NCBI GenBank assembly: GCA_016712405.1
Contig: JADJRD010000014.1
Location: forward strand, 496,001-560,000
Direction: 5' to 3'
DNA from: Cellvibrio sp.
Lineage (GTDB): Bacteria > Pseudomonadota > Gammaproteobacteria > Pseudomonadales > Cellvibrionaceae
DNA: 64,000 bases
Below are positions 18,081-28,165 of the stretch, piece by piece; position 1 is the stretch's first letter; every line of letters starts with the position of its first letter. Position numbers and translations under genes: made by a program. The notes below the pieces were generated by a model that ran no database searches, had not been told where the DNA came from, and was given only the letters and a program-made list of their open reading frames with translations.

Positions 18081-18613
18081 TGTGCTCCCTCCGTTATAGC
18101 TTGAATCGATTGTCCTGCCGGTGGCGCATCACCTAAAGCAACTTCCGGAAATAATTCGGCATTCACAACAGAGGCCGCCACTACTGCTTTAAATGAACGA
18201 ATAGTGTCCATAGTGCTGATGATGGTTTGATAATTAGTTGTGCTTTCAGATAACAAATAGATATCTTTTTTCTGAATACCTTTGTCTTCCAGCTGACGTT
18301 TGGTTTCTTGCAATACATCGGATAACAAAGCGTAGTCGTATTCACCTTTTTCGGTTTTTTCTATCCATTTTAATTTCACACCAGATGGATAATTTATTTC
18401 GAATTTATCTTCACGAATAATCACTTCCAATTGCTGCGGTGGTTCTTCTGAGGGAATACTGGAGTCTGCGAGGTCGGGCAGTTTTAAATCCAATACAGTG
18501 ATGCGTGACAGCACCATCCCCATCAATAACACCGGCACCAGAATGATCATCAAATTCATGAATGAAGTAACATCCAAGTCAGCTTCTTCTGTGTTTCGCC
18601 GTTTCATGCGCAT
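18077..18613 (-). CDS. ExbD/TolR-family biopolymer transport protein
   Basis: This 178-residue protein has a basic, acidic-spotted start (RRNTEEADLDVTSFMNLM), one membrane helix (about 17-37, with the family Asp just before it), and a periplasmic domain. ExbD-type proteins form the plug and peptidoglycan-facing part of proton-driven ExbB/TolQ/MotA-type motors. It overlaps the next exbD-type gene by four bases and lies 45 bases after the exbB-type gene. Confidence 0.85.
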   Translation of the reverse strand: MRMKRRNTEEADLDVTSFMNLMIILVPVLLMGMVLSRITVLDLKLPDLADSSIPSEEPPQQLEVIIREDKFEINYPSGVKLKWIEKTEKGEYDYALLSDVLQETKRQLEDKGIQKKDIYLLSESTTNYQTIISTMDTIRSFKAVVAASVVNAELFPEVALGDAPPAGQSIQAITEGAQ

Positions 18614-18658
18614 AATTCGCTTCCCAAATAATTTTGGTTAAATAGATGACATCTCTGC

Positions 18659-19326
18659 TTAAGCTTTTGCTGGTGCAGCATCTTGCGAACGTGCGCGTGG
18701 AGTTTCTTGTGTGTGACTGATAATGTTTAAACATTTCACTCCAGCCATTTCCAAGCTATCAATAATTTCTGTGGTTTTGCTGACCAGCATTGCATGCGCC
18801 ATTAACAAAGGAATTGCGGCAATCAAACCAAATGCAGTGGTGTTCATCGCAACCGCAATAGATGATGACAATAGAGCAGCTTTTTCGGCAGGATCAGCAC
18901 TGGCTACTGCAGTAAATGCTTGAATCAAACCGATAATGGTTCCGAGTAATCCAAGCAGCGTTGCAATATTTGCCAAAGTTGCTAAATAGGCTGTACGTTT
19001 TTCCAAGCGCGGCATGGCTTCCATTACGCCTTCTTCCATCGCCAACTCAATATCTTCGCGACGTGGAGAACTCGCCATGCGAGCAATGCCCGCAGCAATT
19101 ATTCTGGCTACAGGAGCATCAGTTGATTTGCCCAAATTGATAATTGCACCGTAATCCTTTTTACCAGCATCGGCATAATGCGATTAAATGTGCTGCGGTT
19201 TTGTGATTTGGAGGATGCCAAGACCACCCAGCGTTCGACCGCAATAGCGATACCAACGATTAACACAATACCGATTGGATACATGAAGGCGCCGCCTTCC
19301 TGGAAAAAACGAATTAAAGAATCCAT
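18659..19326 (-). pseudogene. ExbB/TolQ/MotA-family proton channel, frameshifted
   Basis: The N-terminus (FFQEGGAFMYPIGIVLIVGIAIAVERW) is the first TolQ-type helix. The remaining part holds the two conserved helices (ATLLGLLGTIIGLIQAF and AMNTTAFGLIAAIPLLMAH). They are joined when the plus-strand T5 at 19158-19162 is six, giving about 222 residues. The G-T-x-x-G and A-x-x-T-x-x-G patterns of the family are intact. It is the predicted proton channel that powers the adjacent ExbD- and AgmX-like partners. Confidence 0.85.
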
Positions 19327-19383
19327 AAAACTGACCTCATACTTGCTAATGATAAAAAATGAATGGTTAGTGGTTTAAAAAAC

Positions 19384-19887
19384 TTAATTATCTTCTTCGT
19401 CTAACTCACCTGCTGAATCCAGCTGGCGATTTAATTCTTCACGTTCCATGTGGCCGAAAACGGCATCCGCCTGACTACTTTGCATTTCTAAATCAAACTC
19501 CGGGCTATCCGGTGATTGCCAAGGCAATATGTACATCACCAATGGCTGTTCCTGATTACCTGTAACTGTAGTACGTAAACTGATATTGGCTTCTGAAACC
19601 ATTTTTTTTTCAGCAGGTTTTTTTTCTGCCGTGGAATCGGTTGAAGAGGCTGTCGCAATATTAGTTGATTCGGCGCTTGATTCTTCTTTGGCGAAACTTT
19701 GCATCGAAATTAATAATAAAAATACACTAAGGCTTGTTGAAAAGACCCCCTCCCAGCCTCCCCCTTGCCAGGGGGAGGAGCAATTCCCTCCCCTGGTAAC
19801 GACTGCAGGGATGCAGGAGGTAGAGTAACGCAGGGAGCGGTTACCGAGGGGAGGGTTAGGGTGGGGTCTTTTGAAAAACTTTTTCAT
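19384..19887 (-). CDS. small secreted acidic protein with a repeat element in its signal peptide
   Basis: The ORF begins MKKFFK, continues through about 45 residues encoded by a GACCCC-type repeat (19744-19870), then gives SLSVFLLLISMQSFAKEESS, a normal signal-peptide core. The mature part is acidic and Ser/Thr-rich and ends in QLDSAGELDEEDN. It looks like a small periplasmic protein whose leader was split by the repeat, which still reads through in frame. The start overlaps the TPR lipoprotein gene by four bases (ATGA). Function unknown; it probably belongs with the same envelope complex. Confidence 0.6.
   Translation of the reverse strand: MKKFFKRPHPNPPLGNRSLRYSTSCIPAVVTRGGNCSSPWQGGGWEGVFSTSLSVFLLLISMQSFAKEESSAESTNIATASSTDSTAEKKPAEKKMVSEANISLRTTVTGNQEQPLVMYILPWQSPDSPEFDLEMQSSQADAVFGHMEREELNRQLDSAGELDEEDN
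19744..19870. repeat. GACCCC...GGGGTC palindromic repeat element inside a CDS
   Basis: The element starts GACCCCCTCCCAGCC and ends TTAGGGTGGGGTC. It has long imperfect terminal inverted repeats and an inner palindrome (CTCCCCCTTGCCAGGGGGAG), and is flanked by TTGAAAA on both sides (19737-19743 and 19871-19877), a possible target duplication. Related copies are at 34490-34567, 36992-37091 and 40916-40962. The 36992 copy shares a 25-base inner stretch with this one, with a single difference. Confidence 0.7.
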
Positions 19888-20719
19888 TCTGTCACCTCTT
19901 CTTCAGCAGGCTCAACTTCAGTGTCTGTTGATTCGGTTGTTGCTTCAGCGGATTCAACGTCAGTTGCTTCGACAGTCATATCATCTTCAGCTTCAGTGGT
20001 TTCTTCTGCAGGTTTTGCTTTAGGCTTGGGTTGAATGCCCAGGCGGCGTTGTAAATCTGCAATCCAACTGGCGGCCTGTTTGTCTTCACCGACCAATTGA
20101 AAATAAGCTTCGTAATGCGGTAAGGCTTGCTCAGGCTTGCCTAAATATAAGTCGTAAAGAATGGCAATATTTTTATGGCTGGTAGCATGAAATGGCCAGA
20201 CGGTAATGGCTTGTTTATATAAATTTTCGGCACCAGTGAAATCACCTTGTTCACGTTTGAAAATAGCAAATTGATTATAAGCATCCAGATTTTTCGGGTT
20301 GGCGGTAATTGCCATCTGATAAGAGGTTTCTGCTTTATCTTTTTCTTTTTGTGCTGCGTAAACATTCGCCAAATTTAAATGAGCACCGGAAAGTTTGTCG
20401 TTTACTGCAATAATTTGCAGTAAGAAATTTTCGGCTTGCGACCACTGCTGGTTGCGCATGGCATTTTGTGCAGACGCAAATTGACTGGCAATTGTTTTAT
20501 TAATACTGGGCATATCTTGTAAATAAGGATTAGGCGTAGCTGGACCTGGTGGCAATATTGAACCTTCCACCACAAAGGCATCACCTTGAGATTTTTTCGA
20601 TGATTTTTTTCAGGCGAACTGCTACAAGCTGCAAGCAAACTAATCAAAATGATTTGTTTTCGTTCTTCCCACCGTGCCGGGGGGATTAAAACAACTCTTG
20701 GTGAATTAATGAATCGCAT
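19884..20719 (-). pseudogene. TPR-repeat lipoprotein, frameshifted
   Basis: The ATG at 20719, just after GGAGGTGAG, gives a leader ending in ISLLAAC (lipobox). The frame breaks in a run of seven A (plus T7 at 20604-20610); eight A joins it to SSKKSQGDAFVVEGS and a body of about 278 residues. The body has four TPR motifs (ANVYAAQKEKDKAETSYQMAITANPKN and similar; about residues 85-210) and an acidic Glu/Thr tail. TPR lipoproteins are scaffolds. It is co-transcribed with the large TPR protein upstream and the ExbB/D genes downstream. Confidence 0.75.
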
Positions 20720-23591
20720 CACTCACCTCCACACGTGTTTCATTTTTGTTATAGCGAGCAGGTAAGAGTTTCGCCAACACAGCAAAACTTTGTTTGACCC
20801 AATCGTCGTAAGTGCCTTCCCAACTGCGTTTAATATTCGCTTCGTGGATTTCAATCGCTTTTTCTTCAAAGGGATAAGCCTGTTCTTCCAAAAGTGAGTT
20901 GTATTCTTCTAGTGCTAATTCATCCAGATTTTTTGGGCGTTGTGAGCTCATCAGGTCGCGACTGAGTTGTGCATAAATTTCACCAATATTGTAATTGGCT
21001 TTGGTGGTAAATTCGGCAACACCATAACTCAAAATTTGTTCTTGCGACTTCAAGGCTTTTTCAAGCGCAGCACGTTTTCGCGGCAAGCTATTTTTCAGCG
21101 GTGCGGTGAGTTGAATATTTTTAAATTCATCGACACTGGGTTGGGACAGTTCTGACTGCGCACTGGCGGCTAACCAAGTTGAACGATCGGTTTTTGCTGA
21201 GCCAGCACGTTGATGACTGGTAATAATATTTTGTAACCAATATAGGCGCTTATCTCGCTCGCCTGTTTGTTTATATAGTTCGGTGAGTTTATGTTGTGCT
21301 TCCATATTTTCTGGCAGAGGGCGCGAATATTCTTTTGCATAGCGTGAATATTTTTCAATAGAGAGTGCGCGATTACCGGATTTTTCATAAAGCTCGGCGC
21401 CCATAAACAATGATTGACGTTTTACTTCAGGGTCATTGCTGGTGCGTTCCATAATGCTCAATTCATCGGCAGCTAATTGCCATTTACTCTGGTTTTGATA
21501 AATCAATACCATTTTGGCGGGTATGGTTGCTGCTAACTCATGTTGCGGATATTTTTTTCGGAAAGATAAATATACGTTTTCGGCTTGCGCCCATTTTTCT
21601 TGTTCTAATAAATAAACCCCTGCATCGAACTGGGCTTTTACCGCAATTTCAGTTCCTGGCGAGGTTTCGGCAACACGCAACAATTGTGCGATGGCTTCAT
21701 CTTTATTGCCCTGTTCCAAGCCAAGCTCGGCTTGTTTGTAAATACTGGCTGCTACACGTTCATTCACTTGTTGTGCGGTGGGTGCACCAGGTAATTGTCC
21801 GTAAGCCGGTAACATTCTTTGTACTTGGAGATAAGCTTGTTCAGCTGCTGCGAATTCTTTTAATTCGTAACGGCTATGGCCCAAAATTAACCAACTGCTA
21901 AATTGTAGTTTGCCGTCAGCAGCGGGTTGCCATGAGAGTACACGTTCCGCCACAATTTTTGCTTCAGGAAAACGATTCTGTTGTAAGAGTTCACTGCCTG
22001 CATCGGCCAACACATTTATCGCGCGTGCATCGGTGGGGTAAAACTCAGCAAAACGTAAGGCATTTTCAATTTTACGATCCGCCCACTAAGAAAGTTGATC
22101 TTGCGAAATGTTGCGTGAATTGGAAATTAATTGTTGTGGTAACAATACAGTGGCATAACCAGCTTCAGCGCCGCGCAGTTTGTCTTTGTAGTCATAAGCC
22201 ACTACTTCATAGGCCGTTAGTGCTGCCGCCAAATCACCCGATTGATTTAAACTTTCCGCCAATAAGAAATGCATTTCTGGTGTTTGTGGATCATTTGGAA
22301 AGGTTTGCACAAATTCGCGATACCATCTGGCTGCACGAGTAAATGCGGCAGTGGCTTCGTTGGAATTGTTTGCAGCTTGCAAACCTTGCGCTTCTGCATG
22401 ATCAAACTGTGCAAGTTCAACTAATGATTGATGTAGATAGGCAAGTGAGCTCGCACCAATATTTCCTTGGCGTTGTGTCCAAAATTGACTATTTATACCA
22501 TAGCGCTGAACAAAATCTTTTTTTGCGGGTAAAACCAAACTTGGAAAATCACCTTGCTGATAAACATCAATGACTTTGATACTAAAGCTAGGAGCAAAAT
22601 CGGAATTCGGATTTTCTTCAACAAAATGCTGATAAGTTTCAGCGCTGTCCGTAAATCGTTTTTGTTCAAGATACAAATTACCTAATTGTTGGTAAATCAT
22701 AAATTGATAAGGACGTGAGCCACCGGTATCGGCTTCCAGTTGTGAAATGGATTTTGCTCCATCCAAATAAGACAAACCAATGGCCATCACACGTAAAGTA
22801 TCTTTTACCAGATTGGCTTTTGACGGGCCCATTTCGGTAATGGCATTGTCAATTTCTTCGGGCTTTTGCGCTGATCCTAATAATTGATCCAACACCTGTG
22901 TAAAAGAAATTAATGCGACATCGTACTGGCTGCGTTTAAATTGCGCCCAGCCTTTCATGTAAAGTGCATTTTGTTTAAGTGCAGGGTTATCACCATTTAG
23001 TACACTTTCATAATTGCGCTCAGCGGCAGAGTAGTCACCATCGGCAAAGGCTTTTTCGGCGCGACGAAATTGTGTTTCAGCGATAAATGGCGAACTGGAA
23101 TTTTCGGTCGCCAATTGATCCAGAACTTGCGCTGCTTCTTCACTGCGGCCATCCATTGATAAAGCTTTCGCTAATTTATAACGTAATTGATCGGCGGCTA
23201 TACCTTTTGCGGGAACACTTCCTGTTGATTGTTGAGTCAGTAAATCACGATAGAGAGCAATGGGTTTATCGTAATGTCGTCCCGCTTCTTCTGCATTTAA
23301 TTGAGCTTGCTCGCTTCGTATCATTTCCAGATCGGCAATTCGCGCTTGAATTTGTTCGCGTAATGCGGGTTCGTGTTCGGCGGTTAAGGCTTTTTGATAA
23401 CTCTGTTCAATATCGGAAATGGATTGAATTGTTACCGGTTTTGAATTGTTGGGTTTTTTCGCTTTAGGTAAATCAGCTAAAGTCGGACCGCGATCATCAC
23501 CGATAAAGCTACAAGCCGTAATGCTCAGCAATGAGATCAGTAAAAATGCGGGCAAACAAACGCGTGTGCTGATTTGGCTAATTGATTTCAT
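20706..23591 (-). pseudogene. large TPR lipoprotein interrupted by an in-frame TAG
   Basis: The N-terminus is a lipoprotein signal ending in LLSITAC. Many TPR-like repeats follow. At 22086-22088 an in-frame TAG ends a 501-codon part, but the same frame continues without a break (WADRKIENALRFAEFYPTDARA...) to 20706, so the whole is 962 codons. The expected codon is probably CAG (Gln). This is a single-base nonsense change, unlike the indels nearby. The gene overlaps its upstream neighbour by four bases. It resembles the TPR scaffold proteins of Glt-type complexes (GltD/GltE); the exact ortholog is not assignable. Confidence 0.75.
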
Positions 23592-25538
23592 TGAGCTTGT
23601 TTCCTTAGCGCTGTGTCATACAAACGTGCAATGGCTAATTGGGCTTGCGCTAAATAATGCGTTAAACGTTTTTCGTGTGCGTCCAGTTGGGAGTCAACAT
23701 CACGACGCAGATAACCTGTTTGTTCATTTAATAATTGATCAGTGACTGCCAATTGATGGGTGTTTTCCTGAGTCAGCTTTTCCAGTTTGACTAACATGGG
23801 TTGAATATCAAAACTGGTTGTGGTGATTTCACGAATACGATTTTGTGTCGCCAATGTATTGTCCAGAGTGCTGACAATCGTTTTCAAATTGCCTTGTAAT
23901 TCTGCCATGCCGCCGGAATAGGTTTGCGCTGCACGCCAAACCAAAATGCCTTTATACATGCGCAATCGTTCCATCGCGTCAGCATTCTCTTTGCCTGCTG
24001 CTTGCAAATTTTTCAAGGCTTTTTCAGCACGCTCGACAATGGTGTAAAGTTGTTTGGTATCGGCATCCGCAAGTGCGAGATAATCTTGCTCGGTTTGAAT
24101 TTGGTTGATGCGCGCAGTCAAGGCATCTCGTTTTGAAATAAGATGGCTGACTTGTTGATCCACTTTTTGTTGAATAGCTTGTTGCTTTTCTTGAGTGCGA
24201 TTTGTTTGTTTTTCTAATAATAACTCTTTGTAGATGGCGAGTTTTGGCTCCCAGTTGGATAACACTTTTTGCAAACTTAATAAATCGCGAATATCCAGTA
24301 CCCGGGTTTGAAAGCGACTTTGTGAAAATAATTCGCTCAAATAAACGGAGCGGGTTTTGATAATGCTATTGCTTTCCAGTTTAAGCCAGTGTTCGCCTTC
24401 CGCTGCAATTGCTGCACTGATACCAGGCTGATCTTTGGATGATTCCCAAGCTTCTTTTAATTCTTTCGCTGTTAATGCCGGGCCGCCAATTAAGGTTAAT
24501 AATTCACCTTCAGTAAGCGTCTCTCGCATGTCGCGAATAAATTGAATTTCTTTAATAAAACGTGATTCAGCTTCTTGGTAGGCCGCCAATGCATCACCCG
24601 GTGCTTGCAATTTTTCGTAAGCAAAAGGCAATGCCAAAATGGATTCCTGAGCAGCCGGAAAACTCAAACTTCGTTGACTCAACAATTGCCAAGGGCGCAA
24701 TGCTTCTTCATATTGCTGTTGCGACAAATAAGCCCAGCCCAAACCCAATAATGCATGATGTGATTGATAAGTATTCAGTCGCACACGAGTAAATTGGGTA
24801 ACCGCCTGATCATATTTTTTTGTGCCAAAAACTATAACCCATAGCCGTGGCAGCTTTGTCTTGAAGTGCCCATAACTCTTTTTGTGTCAGGCTGCTCTCG
24901 TCGCCGTCCAGATCATTTAATTCATTAAAATAATATTCAGCTTGTTCAAAGTTTCCAGCACGTGCATAAGCAGCACCGAGGTTATAGGTTGCGTAGGGGT
25001 TCCAATCCAATAAACGGTCTTCATCCAAAGATTTTTTATCGAGTTGCATAAAATTATTTTGGCGGATGGCGATATTAATTTTCAGCGCGCTGACTTGCGC
25101 TAATAAATTCTCTGAGGCTTTGTTGCTAATATGATTAAAGCTACGTGCCGCGCCTTCGTAATCAGCGCGTAGATATTGCAATTTCCCCAAATAAAACCAA
25201 GCTGCATCACGTGCAGTTTGTGGTCGTTTTTCATCATTTAAAATACTATTGAATACGGATTCGGCATGATTCTGCATACCAAACGCCAAGCTAATGCCGC
25301 CAGCAATTAATTCAGGGTTGTTGCCATGCCCCTGAATGCCATCGCGCGAATCTGCGACCATTAGTTCGGCGAGTGCAGAAAGATAGTCTTGTTGATAGTA
25401 ATGATAAAGCGTGACGCCATAGCGTAAATCGGAAACAGATGTTTTGGGTTTTTCTTTCGCAAGCGTAACGGGGCTGACAGAAACTGCCAGCAGAACAGAT
25501 GCTAGATGCAATATTTTCTTGCGTGACAAAAAAGACAT
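23588..25538 (-). pseudogene. TPR/coiled-coil envelope protein, frameshifted
   Basis: The ATG at 25538 overlaps the stop of the upstream gene as TAATG, so I prefer it to one four codons earlier. A signal peptide (KKILHLASVLLAVSVSPVTLA) is followed by TPR repeats (LRYGVTLYHYYQQDYLSALAELMVAD and others). The second half is coiled coil (about residues 350-640, rich in Gln and Lys). The frame breaks around 24815-24831, where a T-run and an A-run lie close together; correction gives about 650 residues. It is secreted and probably a structural partner of the downstream TPR lipoproteins. Confidence 0.7.
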
Positions 25539-26062
25539 TACATTTCCCATTGTTTGATATCAAACTTGGGTTGCATTTGCGATTCAGAATCTTGAATGCG
25601 TAATTCGAGAACTAAAGGATCGGTGGTTTTATTAACAATTAATTTGGCACCGCGTTTGTAATCTTTATTGGGGCCGCGACCTGTAAAAATTGCACTGATT
25701 TCATGCTCGCCGGTTTTTAAATTGCCGACATAAAGTCGTTGTACGCCGCCACGAAATAAAGCTTGAGTTTGTTTGTCGCTATAAAGCTCGCTGGTGATCA
25801 ATTGATTGTCGATTTCGACTTTAACAGCATCTAGCGCAAAGAAAGTCCCTAGATCCATTGAAAGGTAAATGGCGACTTGACTGCTGGCAGGGTAGAGCAA
25901 CTCCTCTTCCAAAATCAGCAGATCACGATTTAATGTCAATACAGACTCTTTGAGTGCTTCAGTATCAGCAGTGGGGGTGGCATCTTCAGCGTAGGAAAAA
26001 GATGAATACAGGCTAATCAAAATAAGTGTCAATTGAGCAAGAGAACGAAGAGCGATTCTCAT
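25538..26062 (-). CDS. secreted protein, first gene of the ExbBD/TPR operon
   Basis: This 174-residue protein has a cleavable signal peptide (about residues 1-25, ending SYA) and a beta-rich mature domain (VQRLYVGNLKTGEHEISAIFTGRGPNKDYKRGAKLIV). I do not recognise a named family. It is first in a run of eight or nine overlapping genes that ends in ExbB, two ExbD and AgmX-like proteins. Its position suggests a periplasmic component of that machine. Confidence 0.7.
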   Translation of the reverse strand: MRIALRSLAQLTLILISLYSSFSYAEDATPTADTEALKESVLTLNRDLLILEEELLYPASSQVAIYLSMDLGTFFALDAVKVEIDNQLITSELYSDKQTQALFRGGVQRLYVGNLKTGEHEISAIFTGRGPNKDYKRGAKLIVNKTTDPLVLELRIQDSESQMQPKFDIKQWEM

Positions 26063-26333
26063 GAGTAACTCCGATGGTTGTTATCTAATGCGTTTATAGC
26101 AGTATTCAAAGAATCCTGCATTCTAGTTTTCTGCTTTTCTGGCGAATGTGATTAGCCGCACAGTTGTAAAGCAGTTGCGTTGAATATTATTTTTTGCGTC
26201 CTTTCATTTTTATTCTGATTGATCAAAAACAGATTACATTGTTACCAAAAGATCAGATTGTGACAATTTTGGTCTTATTCTGGCTCGTTAGGTAAGAGAG
26301 CAAACAGAAGTCTGTTATCCGCTTGTGACGATA
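26063..26333. other. 270-base intergenic region before the envelope-machine operon
   Basis: No gene is visible. The region is AT-rich and must contain the promoter of the operon that begins at 26062 on the minus strand. I see no clear -35/-10 pair, repeat or terminator. Confidence 0.4.
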
Positions 26334-26537
26334 TTATTTCAAACGTTTTAGCATGTCTTGTCGTGTACGAATTAATTCTTTCAGTGTGTGCACATCGGCG
26401 AAACTTGCATAATTTCCACTGGTTTTCAAGCTGGCGAGTTGTCTTTCAAATCTTTCAATGTCAGCAGTGAGCTTAATGCGTAAGATTTTATCGCGGTGTG
26501 TGGATTGCGCTTGTTGCTCAAGTTCGTGATTCGTCAT
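26334..26537 (-). CDS. small coiled-coil hypothetical protein
   Basis: The ATG at 26537 follows a GAGGCAGGG ribosome-binding stretch; an in-frame TTG four codons earlier is less likely. The 67-residue product is almost all helix and charged (ILRIKLTADIERFERQLASL and TLKELIRTRQDMLKRLK), with no signal or membrane segment. Function unknown. Confidence 0.55.
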   Translation of the reverse strand: MTNHELEQQAQSTHRDKILRIKLTADIERFERQLASLKTSGNYASFADVHTLKELIRTRQDMLKRLK

Positions 26538-26644
26538 GCCCTGCCTCAATCAGTCAACCCGTAAAACTTAAATATCCCGTTTCCTATATCAAAGTAGCCC
26601 ATATTTAGAGGTCTTGCGAGCCAGGCTCACTGAGTTTTAGGGAA

Positions 26645-27526
26645 TTAAGGGTGTTTTCGAGTCTTTAACCATTCCAAGACTAGTTCGGTATGACTGGCGG
26701 CGCAAAAATCATTATTTAAAAGTGTTGGACGTTGATTGTAGGTGAAAGAAGAGTGGGGAGATTTTAAGGAAACCAAGTGTGCACCTGCCGCTTCGAGTAC
26801 TGCTTGAGCCGCCGCAATATCCCATTCACTGGTTGGCCCTAATCGTAAATAAAGATCTGCACTGCCTTCAGCAATGGCGCAGATTTTCAGTGAGCTTCCC
26901 AAGGGAATGATTTCCAGGGGTGCTGGCCAGTACTCTTGAATTAATTCCAGTTTTTCTTGGGATTTTTGACTGTGATGATGCTGGCTCACCAGTGCCCGTA
27001 ATGGTTGTTTGTTGTGATAGCGATTGGTGAGGGGTTCACATCGAATGGTTTCGGGTGGTTCTTTTTTCAATTGCCGTTGTGCTAGGGGTGAAAGCTGATC
27101 CAATTGCCAATCCTCATCTGCCAACAATCCCCAATAACAAGTGTAAGTGACTGGTTGATAAACCACCCCGAGAATGGATTTTCCCTTATGGATCAGAGCC
27201 ACATTCACTGTGAATTGGCCGTTGCGGGCTAAAAATTCTTTGGTGCCATCAAGGGGATCAATCAACCAAAAGCTTTGCCATTGGTGGCGATCTTGATAAT
27301 CCGAAGGATTGCTTTCTTCCGAGAGAATCGGCAAATCCAGAATTTGACCTAAGCCTTCAACTAGACGTTTGTGCGCAGCCAAATCGGCGGCGGTCAGCGG
27401 CGAACTATCAACTTTAGCGATTAATTGGGTGGATTCCGGGTGATGATAAATCTCCAGTATGTCTTCGCCTGCCAATTTAACCAGATTGATAAGTGCTTGA
27501 AGTTGAACTTGGGAGAATTGAATCAT
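26645..27526 (-). CDS. cysQ: 3'(2'),5'-bisphosphate nucleotidase
   Basis: CysQ removes the 3'-phosphate from PAP, the by-product of sulfate assimilation. The protein shows the inositol-monophosphatase-family metal motifs: LPILSEE (about residues 65-71), WLIDPLDGTKEF (about 87-98) and SEWDIAAAQAVLEAAGAHLV (about 230-249). The ATG at 27526 overlaps the nudE stop as ATGA and is preferred over an ATG three codons earlier. The nudE-cysQ order is conserved in gammaproteobacteria. Confidence 0.92.
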   Translation of the reverse strand: MIQFSQVQLQALINLVKLAGEDILEIYHHPESTQLIAKVDSSPLTAADLAAHKRLVEGLGQILDLPILSEESNPSDYQDRHQWQSFWLIDPLDGTKEFLARNGQFTVNVALIHKGKSILGVVYQPVTYTCYWGLLADEDWQLDQLSPLAQRQLKKEPPETIRCEPLTNRYHNKQPLRALVSQHHHSQKSQEKLELIQEYWPAPLEIIPLGSSLKICAIAEGSADLYLRLGPTSEWDIAAAQAVLEAAGAHLVSLKSPHSSFTYNQRPTLLNNDFCAASHTELVLEWLKTRKHP

Positions 27527-28125
27527 GAGGGGCATTCTTCACTGGGGACAAAATTCCCTGCCAGCCATTCGCGTACTAAAAATAACGCTGCCATGCTTCG
27601 GCCTTCGCATACGTCAGCGCGCATCATAAATTGATTGATCTCACTGAGTTTCAAGGCTTCGATCTCTATAGGTTCAGGCTCGTCACCTTCTAGTTTTTCG
27701 GGGTAGAGGCCTCTCGCAGCAAACACATTAATACTGTGTTCCATATAAGAAGGAGAAAGATAAATTCGTTTTAAAAAGACCAATTCAGTTGCGCCATAAC
27801 CCACTTCTTCTTTTAGCTCCCGATTGGCAGCTTCATAAAGGCTTTCGCCAGGGTCGCGTGCACCTTTGGCAAAGGCCAGGTGGTAATTTTCCAATCCCAT
27901 GGCATATTCACGCACCAAAAGCACCGTATTTTCATCCAGCAAGGGTACAATAAGCACTGCACCATTACCGCCAGAACAAAGTTTTTCGTAATGCCGTTCT
28001 TCACCGTTACTGAAACGTAAATGGATTTCATCTGCGCGAAACAAGCGGCTGTGCGTGACCGTTTTACGGTGCAGTATTTCAGGTTTTTGTTTGTCCGATT
28101 TTGGTGTGTTTGAATCTGGCGGCAT
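27523..28125 (-). CDS. nudE: ADP-compounds hydrolase (Nudix)
   Basis: NudE hydrolyses ADP-ribose, NADH and Ap-type dinucleotides. The 200-residue product has a complete Nudix box, GARDPGESLYEAANRELKEE (about 97-116), and the NudE-type GGNGAVLIVPLLDENTVLLVREYAMG lead-in, cited here only by its ends at about 57-82. It overlaps cysQ by four bases and is divergent from yrfG. Confidence 0.9.
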   Translation of the reverse strand: MPPDSNTPKSDKQKPEILHRKTVTHSRLFRADEIHLRFSNGEERHYEKLCSGGNGAVLIVPLLDENTVLLVREYAMGLENYHLAFAKGARDPGESLYEAANRELKEEVGYGATELVFLKRIYLSPSYMEHSINVFAARGLYPEKLEGDEPEPIEIEALKLSEINQFMMRADVCEGRSMAALFLVREWLAGNFVPSEECPS

Positions 28126-28165
28126 AACCTGTGAGATCCCTTAAATGAACAAATGAGTTGTGCGT

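Noticed and set aside
22086..22088. Recoded TAG (pyrrolysine or readthrough)
   Set aside because: No supporting signal or machinery is visible; a CAG-to-TAG change or an error is simpler.
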